A DNA stretch of 64,000 nt from contig CANXME010002513.1 of NCBI GenBank assembly GCA_948144175.1, forward strand, positions 51,001-115,000, given 5' to 3'. Position numbers and translations under genes: made by a program. The notes beneath the pieces were generated by a model that saw only the letters and a program-made list of their open reading frames with translations, did not search any database and was not told the DNA's origin. Shown here piece by piece: positions 13,301 through 23,116 of this stretch (position 1 is its first letter; every line of letters starts with the position of its first letter). This DNA comes from Closterium sp. NIES-65 (lineage: Eukaryota; Streptophyta; Zygnematophyceae; Desmidiales; Closteriaceae).

Positions 13301-14825
13301 CACATCACAGAGGAGTGGCGCCCGCCTCAGACCACAGAGGAGTGGCGCCCGCCTCACACCACAGAGGAGTGGCGCCCGCCTCACACCACAGAGGAGTGGC
13401 GCCCGCCTCACATCACAGAGGAGTGGCGCCCGCCTCACACCACAGAGGAGTGGCGCCCGCCTCACACCACAGAGGAGTGGCGCCCGCCTCACATCACAGA
13501 GGAGTGGCGCCCGCCTCACACCACAGAGGAGTGGCGCCCGCCTCACATCACAGAGGAGTGGCGCCCGCCTCACACCACAGAGGAGTGGCGCCCGCCTCAC
13601 ACCACAGAGGAGTGGCGCCCGCCTCACATCACAGAGGAGTGGCGCCCGCCTCACACCACAGAGGAGTGGCGCCCGCCTCACACCACAGAGGAGTGGCGCC
13701 CGCCTCACATCACAGAGGAGTGGCGCCCGCCTCACACCACAGAGGAGTGGCGCCCGCCTCACATCACAGAGGAGTGGCGCCCGCCTCACATCACAGAGGA
13801 GTGGCGCCCGCCTCACACCACAGAGGAGTGGCGCCCGCCTCACATCACAGAGGAGTGGCGCCCGCCTCACATCACAGAGGAGTGGCGCCCGCCTCACACC
13901 ACAGAGGAGTGGCGCCCGCCTCACACCACAGAGGAGTGGCGCCCGCCTCACATCACAGAGGAGTGGCGCCCGCCTCACACCACAGAGGAGTGGCGCCCGC
14001 CTCACACCACAGAGGAGTGGCGCCCGCCTCACATCACAGAGGAGTGGCGCCCGCCCCACACCACAGAGGAGTGGCGCCCGCCTCACACCACAGAGGAGTG
14101 GCGCCCGCCTCACATCACAGAGGAGTGGCGCCCGCCTCACACCACAGAGGAGTGGCGCCCGCCTCACATCACAGAGGAGTGGCGCCCGCCCCACACCACA
14201 GAGGAGTGGCGCCCGCCTCACACCACAGAGGAGTGGCGCCCGCCTCACATCACAGAGGAGTGGCGCCCGCCTCACAACACAGAGGAGTGGCGCCCGCCTC
14301 ACATCACAGAGGAGTGGCGCCCGCCTCACATCACAGAGGAGTGGCGCCCGCCTCACACCACAGAGGAGTGGCGCCCGCCTCACACCACAGAGGAGTGGCG
14401 CCCGCCTCACATCACAGAGGAGTGGCGCCCGCCTCACATCACAGAGGAGTGGCGCCCGCCTCACATCACAGAGGAGTGGCGCCCGCCTCACATCACAGAG
14501 GAGTGGCGCCCGCCTCACACCACAGAGGAGTGGCGCCCGCCTCACATCACAGAGGAGTGGCGCCCGCCTCACACCACAGAGGAGTGGCGCCCGCCTCACA
14601 TCACAGAGGAGTGGCGCCCGCCTCACACCACAGAGGAGTGGCGCCCGCCTCACATCACAGAGGAGTGGCGCCCGCCTCACACCACAGAGGAGTGGCGCCC
14701 GCCTCACATCACAGAGGAGTGGCGCCCGCCTCACACGACAGAGGAGTGGCGCCCGCCTCACATCACAGAGGAGTGGCGCCCGCCTCACACCACAGAGGAG
14801 TGGCGCCCGCCTCACATCACAGAGG
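10347..14825 (+). repeat. 27-bp satellite array, about 166 units
   Basis: Each unit starts GGCGCCCGCCTCA, continues CA(T/C)CACAGAGGA and ends GT. Unit starts at 10347, 12210, 13209 and 14802 are exact multiples of 27 apart, so no net indel accumulated over about 165 units. Most variation is one T/C dimorphism, with a few private changes. The unit length is divisible by three and the unit lacks stops in several frames, so very long open frames arise on both strands (9-residue units such as GVAPASHHR, SGARLTSQR, EEWRPPHIT). I treat these as by-products of the repeat rather than genes. Confidence 0.97.
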
Positions 14826-14826
14826 C

Positions 14827-15203
14827 GTGGAGGGCTGGATGGCCCTTAGGATGCGGAAGCGTGGGGAGTGGAGGAAGCGAGGTGGGAGAGGAGGGCTGGA
14901 TGGCCCTTAGGAGGAGGAAGTGAGGGGAATGGAGGAAGCGAGGGGGGAGAGGAGGGCTGGATGGCCCTTAGGAGGAGGAAGCGAGGGGAGTAGAGGAAGC
15001 GAGGCGGGAGAAGAGGGCTGAATGGCCCTTAGGAGGAGGAAGCGTGGGGAGTGGAGGAAGCGAGGTGGGAGAGGAGGGCTGGATGGCCCTTGGGAGGAGG
15101 AAGCGAGGGGAGTGGAGGAAGCGAGATGGGAGAGGAGGGCTGGATGGTCCTTTAAAGGATGAAGCGTGGGGAGTGGAGGAAGCGAGTGGGGGAGGAGGGC
15201 TGG
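14827..15203 (+). repeat. 61-bp tandem repeat, about six copies
   Basis: Unit starts fall at 14861, 14922, 14983, 15044, 15105 and 15166, exactly 61 bp apart. The core is GAGGGCTGGATGGCCCTTAG followed by a purine-rich half. It joins the 27-bp array on the left and the 12-bp array on the right. Confidence 0.93.
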
Positions 15204-15869
15204 GTGGGCGCATGGGTGGGCGCATGGTGGGCGAGCGCATGGGTGGGCGCATGGGTGGGCGCATGGGTGGTCGCATGGGTGGCCGCATGGGTGGGCGCAT
15301 GGGTGGGCGCATGGTCGGGCACATGGGTGGGCAGGCGCATGGGTGGGCGCATGGGTGGGTGCATGGGTGGTCGCATGGGTGGCCGCATGGGTGGGCGCAT
15401 GTGTGGGGGCATGGGTGGGGGCATGGGTGGGCGCATGGGTGGCCGCATGGGTGGCCGCATGGGTGGGCGCATGGGTGGGCGCATGGTGGGCCGGCGCATG
15501 GGTGGACGCATGGGTGGGCGCATGGGTGGGCGCATGGGTGGGCGCATGGGTGGGCGCATGGTGGGCCGGCGCATGGGTGGACGCATGGGTGGGCGCATGG
15601 GTGGTCGCACGGGTGGCCGCATGGGTGGGCGCATGGGTGGCCGCATGGTGGGCCGGCGCATGGGTGGACGCATGGGTGGGCGCATGGGTGGTCGCGTGGC
15701 CGCATGGGTGGGCGCATGGGTGGGCGCATGGGTGCGCGCATGGGTGGGCGCAAGGGTGGTCGCATGGGCGGGCGCATGGTCGGGCGCATGGGCGGGCGCA
15801 TGGGCAGGCGCATGGTCGGGCGCATGGTCGGGCGCATGGTCGGGCGCATGGTCGGGCGCATGGTCGGGC
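15204..15869 (+). repeat. 12-bp minisatellite (GGTGGGCGCATG), right block
   Basis: About 55 units with common variants (GGTGGCCGCATG, GGTGGTCGCATG, GGTCGGGCGCAT) and some units broken by short insertions. It ends in a run of near-identical GTCGGGCGCATG units at about 15800-15868. Open frames with MGGR or APTH units are products of the repeat. Confidence 0.93.
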
Positions 15870-17775
15870 GACAACAGTTATAGATAAAAAGCACGTGGCA
15901 CTGTGACGATTTGAAAGGGCAGGCGATGGTAGCACACAACACTAGAGCGGCGAGCTAGCAGGCAAGGGGACGAGGTAAGGAAGGGGCGCGGGCATTCTAC
16001 TCTACCCCCTACGACTCTAGTTTGAGCTCAAGCCACCATAGTGCCATGCGCTACCATCGTCAAAACGCCGCTCATCTCTCTCTCGACTTTTGATCGCTCG
16101 CATTCGAAAGTGACCTCGTTTGTTTCGAGCATGCGGTGACGAAAGAATGCAGTACAACAGTGGGCAATCATAAAGACGAAGCAGAAGCGGCAAGGATGGC
16201 AAGGGCGAAGGGAGAGGGAACTTAGTCGTATGGGGTTGTTTGCAGGACAGTGGCGACAGACTTCCAGGAGGCTAAAAAAAACCCCTGTGACTGCCTGCCG
16301 TGCGTCATCCCACCGCCCTCCCTCTCCGCACCACGCTGTCACAGCCCTGTGCGAGAGAGGAAAATCTTAGGAGAGGGAAGGGAGCGAGTATGAGAGAGGA
16401 GAGAAGGCAGAAGGGGGCAGGAATTGTAGAAAGTTTGTCTAATATAAGCATGGGCGCAATTGAAACGAAACGGAGGCATATTACTGTGAGAGTAAAAGCT
16501 GGAAGTTAAACAACAGGTGGCACTGTGAAAGGGTAGGCGATGGTAGCTCATGGCACTAGGTTGGCGAGCTAGCAGGCAAGTGGGACACGCAAACGTTTTT
16601 AATACCTTCATGCGAAGGCGGCGTTTTGGTTCGAAGCATGCTTAAAAAGAGAGGCTGGGCAAATATGAACACGAATTACAATGTAAAGCGGCGGTAAGGA
16701 TGGCAAGGGTTGAGGAGGGAACTTAGCGGGATTCAGAAGCTGCTCGTCGCCTTGTCAATGCCAGCCGCAGCCCTCCCAGCAGCGACACTCCCGGCAGCAA
16801 CACTCCCAGCAGCAGCACTCAAGGTCGCTGGGCGCGTGAGGGAGCGACGTGGTCAGCAGGGCATGCAGGAGGCACGCACGCCGCCGTGACTGCCTGCCGT
16901 GCGTCATCCCACCGCCCTCCCTCCCCGCATCACGCTGCCGCAGCCCTGTGCGAGAGGGGGAAAGTTTCGGAGAGGGAAGGGAGCGGGTGGGAGAGAGGAG
17001 AGAAGGCAGAAGGGGGCAGGAATTGAAGAAGTTAGTCTAACATAAGCATGGGCGTGATTGTGAAATTGTAAAGCGGCAGGGATAACGGCAGGAAAACAAA
17101 ACGGAGGCATAATACTGTGAGAGAGTAAAAGCTGGAAGTTAAACAACAGGTGGCACAGTGAAAGGGTAGGCGATGGTAGCTCATGGCACTAGGTTGGCGA
17201 GCTAGCAGGCAAGGGGGAGGAGATGCGGGCGTGAGTGTGAGTGCATTCTAACCCTCTAGGACTCTAGTGTGAGCTCAAGCCGCCCCAGTGCCATGTGCTA
17301 CCATCGCCACACACCGCCCATATCCCTCAGTCAACTTTCAATCCCTCCCAAGCAAAAGCAACGTTTTTGTTTCGGGCAAGATTCGATAAGCGAAAGAAGA
17401 AAGGAGAAGAAGCAGGAAGAAGAGAGGGTATGAGGAACTCTTAGCCGGGTGACGAGCAGTCGCATGAGGAGCAGAGGGATCTTGACACGGCCAGCAGCAG
17501 CCCTCCCTGCAGTAGTCCAGCAACTCGGCAGCAGTGGTCAGCAGGGCCAGCCCAGGCCGTGCGTCATCCCACCGCTCGCCTCTCCCGCTCACCACGCTGC
17601 TCCCACTGCTCCTCCTGGCCCCCTGCTGCTGCCCTGCCGCCTTGTAGGTGCGCTGATAGAGGGATGCAGGCAGGAAGAGAGGAGAAGAGGGACACACGTT
17701 AACGGAGCAGAGAGTTGAGGTGAGACGACAAGTGATATCATAAGCAGGGGGTACGCAAGTGGCAGAAGGATAAAA

Positions 17776-17868
17776 CGGCAAGCATGCATGCAACAAAAAA
17801 CGGCAAGCATGCATGCAACAAAAAACGGCAAGCATGCATGCAACAAAAAACGGCAAGCATGCATGCAG
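17776..17868 (+). repeat. 25-bp tandem repeat, nearly four copies
   Basis: Units consist of CGGCAAGCATGCATGCAACA followed by an A-run. They are essentially identical, and the fourth copy is incomplete. They lie within the third copy of the 630-bp repeat. Confidence 0.92.
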
Positions 17869-18045
17869 TGAATGGTGAGCAGAGCGGAACGGCAAGTTAG
17901 TGGTCGGGGAGAGGTGGGAGGGGAAGGCGCATGGAGACGGTGGGGCCAAGGGCAGCACGGCAGCGAGCAAAGGCAGCGAGGGGGGACTGGGGAAGAGAGA
18001 GACGCGAGCATGGCATGAATGCACTGCTACTCTATGCTACACCCA

Positions 18046-18069
18046 CTCTCTCTCTCTCTCTCTCTCTCT
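18046..18069 (+). repeat. (CT)n microsatellite
   Basis: About twelve uninterrupted CT dinucleotides. Confidence 0.9.
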
Positions 18070-18261
18070 GGACTCTATATGAGCTCAGCTGCCAATGCGC
18101 CCGGACCCACCGCCGCCATGCGCCTCACAGGAGCACATTTCTTTGGGACGTGAAACGCAGGATGCAGCAACACAACAGAGTGGTGCAACGACAAGGGCGG
18201 GTGGGGGCAAGAGAGGAGTGCAAGTGTTGAGGAGGAAACTTAAGCAGGATTCAGAAGTTGC

Positions 18262-18565
18262 ACGTAGCTTTCCGCAAGTCGCTTTCCGCACGTCGCTTTC
18301 CGCTCGTCCCTTTCCGCACCTCGTTTTCCGCACGCCGTTTTCCGCACGTCGCTTTCCGCACGTCGCTTTCCGCACGTCGCTTTCCGCACGTCGCTTTCCG
18401 CACGTCGCTTCCACACGTCGCTTTCCGCACGTCGCTTTCCGCAAGGCGCTTTCCGCACGTCGCTTTCCGCACGTCGCTTTCCGCACGTCGCTTTTCGCAC
18501 GTCGCTTTCCGCTCGTCGCTTTCCGCAAGTCGATTTCCGCACGTAGCTTTCCGCACGTCGCTTTG
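18262..18565 (+). repeat. 14-bp tandem array (CGCTTTCCGCACGT)
   Basis: About 21 units with occasional substitutions (CTCGT, AAGT) and one length variant near 18412. It has a 14-residue period in translation (RKATCGKRRAESDV type) in open frames on both strands. I do not regard it as coding. Confidence 0.92.
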
Positions 18566-18603
18566 AAAATGTCAGCAGCAACACCCGCAGTCTCGGTCCC
18601 TTT

Positions 18604-19045
18604 TCAAAAATCGTCGCTTCGATCGTCACCGTGAGAAGCCGCACTGTTGATCGTCACCGTCCGAAGACACCATCTCCGTCGTCGCCGTCAGAAAGCGTCG
18701 CTTAGATCGTCAACGTTCGCAATCCTGATCGTCGCCGTCGGAACTTGTCACTTCAATCGTCACCGTCGAAGAAGCATCGCTTTGATAGTCACTGTGAGAA
18801 ATCGCAAGCCTGGTCGTTACCGTCGGAAAGAGTCGCTCCGATCGTCACCGTGGGAAAGTGTCACTTCAATCGTCACTGCTAGATATCGTCGGTTCCGTCG
18901 TCAGAGTCGGCACTAGTACTTTTCGTCACCGTCAGAAGCGGCCGTGACTTGACAGTCTCAGCTACCACCGTTGGAAGTGGCCGTGTCGTTCGCCACCGTT
19001 AAAACGCATCGTCTCAGTCACCACCGTTAGATAGCGACGTCTCGC
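18604..19045 (+). repeat. Degenerate interspersed repeat around ATCGTCACCGT
   Basis: The words TCGTCACCGT, TCGTCGCCGT and CACCGTTA recur every 30-40 bp with GAA(A/G) spacers. It looks like an old, diverged minisatellite continuing from the 14-bp array. Confidence 0.6.
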
Positions 19046-20784
19046 TATTCGACGTCCGAGATGCTCATTGCTAGCCTCGTAAGATCATTCGGAAAGCTGT
19101 CGCCGGCACGATATCAGCCTCGGTCATCACCAAATGGAACCTTTCTCGCTGCTGGAGAGCGCCGACGCTTCGCTAATTGAAGGAGCGCATGGAGATCGGA
19201 AGAAGATGTATGAGAAATCTCAGCAAACAACCTCTGTTCCGCGCTCGTCAGATGTCTAGAATACTCGGTCTAAGTTGTTCCGAAATACTGGAATAGAAAT
19301 CAGAACTGCAGTCAAGTGAGAGTAATGCGTCGATGACGGACATAAAACTGCTCCAAATGACTACAGCATCTAAGCTTGGAATATCTCTGTCCGACTAGAA
19401 CACACGTAATGATCGGTTTTCTTCTTAACGATGGCTACGACTAAGGTTAAAAGGCTACTGGTTCGCGTCAGGAGACACAGCCATGGATTGCAACGATTCG
19501 TAATCTCCGTCTTGTCGACCTTTAGATAAACATATCTGAAGAGTACAAGGGGCAAGACTATGATTGATAACCATTAATGGTGTGTAACAAATAGCGGCAG
19601 CCATGGACGTCGGCTTAGCTAGCTTATACTGACGGAATCCGTGAGCAAGCTGCTGTGAGCAAGACAAGGAATGGCATTCAGGGAAGGTGGAAAAAGGATT
19701 AGGAAGAGAGAAAGAGGCAATCATCAGTCAAAAAACAGTCGGCTTCAGTGGTGAAATTCAGGGTCCAGACGGATTCAGAGTGGTGAATGAGTTCACAGAG
19801 GCGACAAGAATCCATTTCCCCTGCTCAGGTGCAGGCCGCCGCACCGTCGGCGGATGTACATCTTCGTGAAAGCGTTGTTGACGGGGATACTCGCTTCGCT
19901 TGGAGAACATACGACTCGCGAAATTTTGAGTTGAGTTTTGCGAGGATATCCTTGGAATTTCCGCAGCATGTCGGTTCCGCAGCCCCGCCGTTTGAGCGGG
20001 AATCGCCTGTCAGAAGCGCAAGGTTCTGACACAACGCCGTGATGTAATGTAGTGCTTCATGTCTCATATTTGTTTGTGAACACACAAAATTGCCGAAACA
20101 TGTCTGTACCGAAACAATGGCACCCGATACACCATTATAAATCACCATCACTGTTAGGCCCCAGACGGAATTATGTTTCCTGTTTTCCCAGACAGAATCT
20201 ACACTTAGTGGGAGGGGGGAGGAGCCTACTCTGACGCCTTTAGGAGCTTACTTTTGTGCATAAAGCTACTAAAAGCAACACTATCAAGCCTCCTACAGTA
20301 TATACGGCAGATGCAACTCATCTTACTTCTTGCAGGACATTAGTAGGTACGCAAAGGCGGTCAACCAGTAGCAACTCAAGGGTCACATGCCTAGCAAAAA
20401 GCACATAGAAAGGAACAAATAAGGATGTTAAGTTATGCTAGATGTTATTTTGCTACACGGCCTCGGAGCAACCGTGGAGTAAAGCTATGAGAGCAACTCG
20501 TGCAAGCACAACAACACAAGTCAGGTACACCAGTGCACTGGTGGCAGGGTGTGAGCGAGTGAAAAACAGGTAGAAAATAGCAAGGATTGGGGAGGGGATG
20601 AGTGCAGAAGATAGGTGGTAAGAGGGAGAGGATGTAACAGAACAGGAATGAAATGGCGGGTATGGGGAGGTATGGAGACACGAGTGGTGCGGTGTGCGGC
20701 AAAGCACATGAGCACAGGAGCACACACTCCAAGGCAGCATGCAGCTGACCGTGTGCTGCTGGTGCCGCAACCAGCACAATAGGG
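19046..20784. other. Region downstream of TOC1, no gene seen
   Basis: Small open frames only. The right-hand few hundred bases should be the 3' UTR of the minus-strand TOC1 gene. No RNA gene or mobile element is recognised. Confidence 0.5.
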
Positions 20785-21906
20785 CTACTCGTTGCCTCCC
20801 TCCTCCTCTTCCTCATCATCCTCCTCCTCCTCCTCGTCCTCCTCCTCGCTCTCCTGCTGCCCGCCATGCCCTTTCCCCGCTGTCTTCTTCCGCACAAACT
20901 GCCCCTTCACCCGTGGTCGCATCTCCGCAAGTCGCTTTCTGCTCACGTACCGAATCTTTTTCTCAAAACACCGATCCTTGCGCTTCTGCCTGAATTTGTT
21001 CAGAGCTGCCTCCCGACGCTGGTATCCCTCCACCCGCCTCTCCATCAACCCATCCCCTCCTGCACTTGCCCCTCCCCCTCCCACTGCACCCACCACCCCT
21101 CCCCCCATTCCTCCCATCCCTCCCATTGGCCCCATTCCCCCCATTCCCCCCAATGCCCCCATCCCTCCCATTCCTCCCAAACCTCCCATCCCTCCTGCTC
21201 CTCCCATTCCACCCATTCCGCCTGCTGCCCCCCCAGCAGCAGCGTCAGCAGCAGAAGCTGGATTGAAAAGCATGGCAGCAGCAGATGGGTCAGGCCATGA
21301 AGGGAAAGGCATCGTTGGGTTGTATGCACCCATGCCACTCCCCCCTGCCGCTGCTGCCGCTGCAGCTGCAGCGGCTGCTGCTCCCGGTGCTAGAAACTGT
21401 GCCGCTGCTGTCATTCCCGGAAAAGGCAGGGAGGGAGGTATGGCTGGAGCAGCAGCGAGGGACGAGAGGAAAGAGAAAGGGTTTGTAGGAGGGAGGGAGG
21501 AAGGGAGAGGGAGGGTAGTGTGTGCGTTGTTGGATGATGCAGCAGCTGCTGCGGCTGCGGCTGCAAGGGCTTCGGGGGGGAGGCGAGAGAAGGCTGCGGC
21601 GGCTGCTGCTGCTGCATCAGGAGGGAGATGGGCGAACGTTGCTGCTGCTGCTGCTAGAGCATGCGAATGGTGGGACGGCCGATACTGCTGCTGTTGCTGC
21701 TGGGTCTGCTGCTGTTGTTGCAGCTGCTGCTGCTGCTGCTGCATTTGCTGCATGGCATTGCCAGCAGCAGCGGCTGCTAGTGATTGCACGATGGGATGTT
21801 GTGGTGGAAGGCCCGATGCAGCAGCAGCGGCGGCAGCAGCAGCCGCAGCTACCGCGAGGTTGGAGGGAAGAGAGAGAGCAGGCACGGAGGGAGGCGAGTG
21901 GAAATC

Positions 21907-21946
<40 letters not shown>

Positions 21947-21952
21947 TGCTGT

Positions 21953-22051
<99 letters not shown>

Positions 22052-23081
22052 TGCTGTTGGTGCTGTTGCTGCTGTTGCTGCTGTTGTTGTTGTTGCTGCT
22101 GTTGCTGCATCTGCTGAGTGGGGAAGCAGCGATCGGGAGTAGCGTGGGAGGGAGTAGCGTGCTGGGCAGAAAAGACGTCCGACGAGGAGTGCGTGTGGGC
22201 GTGGTGAGCAGGTGGGTACGGAGAGTGATCCCGTAGCGACGCCGGTGGCAGCACGGTGGGCCGCAGGAAGGCAGGCGCTGCCTGGCGTTGCGCTGCGGCA
22301 GTAGCAGCAGCTGCTGCAGCGGCCGTAGCTGCAGCGGCAGTAGCAGAGGAGGCAGCAGCAGCGCTGGCAGCAGCAGATGGAGGACAGGGAGCAGACGCAG
22401 CAGAGGGCGTGGCAGCAGGAGAGGGAGCAGGGGAGGGCGACTTAACACCTGGCCCCAACCCCTGCCCAGTCCCACGCCCTGACCCATGCTCCACGCGTGC
22501 TGCCCCGGACAGCTGCCTCTTGTAACCCGCCAAGCTGCCCGAGCCGCCACGCAGGCCGGCGGGCAGGTTCGGCGATCCGGCACGGAGGCTCGGAGCAGGA
22601 GCAGGCATGGCGGGCGGGGAGTGGGGGAGGGAGTGGGGGAGGTACCCCCGGAGGCCACTGCGATCAATCATATGGTTCCAGAAGGCAGCGCTGTGCCCAG
22701 CTACAAGGCTGCCGCTGCTGCCGCCACTCACATTCACCTCTGCGCCCCCGCCATCCCTAGCCGTGCCGTTGCCTGTGCCATGTGCCATGCTCTGCGCCAT
22801 GCTGTGAGCCATGCTGTGCGCCCCCTGCGTTCCATCTCGGCCTGCCCCGCCTTCCCCTCCCAGTGAAGCCCCCGCCAGTTCCGCGCCTTTACCCCTTCCC
22901 CCGCCACACAGCCCAGCAGCAGGGCGCGGGTGCATCCCCGCAGGGCTTGCAGGCGCGCGCGCAGCTGCTCGTGAGGCCGTCCGCGGAGGTGTGGCGCTGG
23001 CGGCGGGGGATGGGGGACTGCCCCCGCCCCGCCTCGCGGTTGCGACACTTTTTCTTGCTGCTGCCTCGCCCTGCTGCTGCA

Positions 23082-23116
<35 letters not shown>

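Larger units (their letters stand above)
15890..18250 (+). repeat. Tandem repeat of about 630 bp, three clear copies and a degenerate fourth
   Basis: Copies begin near 15893, 16516 and 17149 at a shared GTGGCAC(T/A)GTG motif, 623 and 633 bp apart. Each repeats the same landmarks in order: AGGCGATGGTAGC, GGCGAGCTAGCAGGCAAG, GTGCGTCATCCCACCGC and GAGGAGA(A)GGCAGAAGGG. The third copy is more diverged. A fourth, partial copy is suggested at about 18060-18250 by a TGAGGAGG..AACTTA..GGATTCAGAAG landmark shared with the second copy. No coding domain is seen. Confidence 0.8.

Noticed and set aside
10099-14923. Open frames of about 570-1,600 codons on both strands across the 27-bp array, as genes
   Set aside because: They follow from a stop-free unit whose length is divisible by three, they overlap each other, and they lack any domain. 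Kept only as a low-probability finding.
10228-18565. CRISPR array
   Set aside because: The repeats are directly tandem with no unique spacers, and the window is eukaryotic.
18085-18644. Arg/Lys/Ala-rich open frames on both strands over the 14-bp array
   Set aside because: The 14-residue periodicity is a product of the DNA repeat, with no start context or domain.
20792-22236. Plus-strand frames rich in Cys, Leu or Ala over 20.8-22.2 kb
   Set aside because: They are antisense readings of the CAG, Ala and Pro/Gly codons of TOC1.
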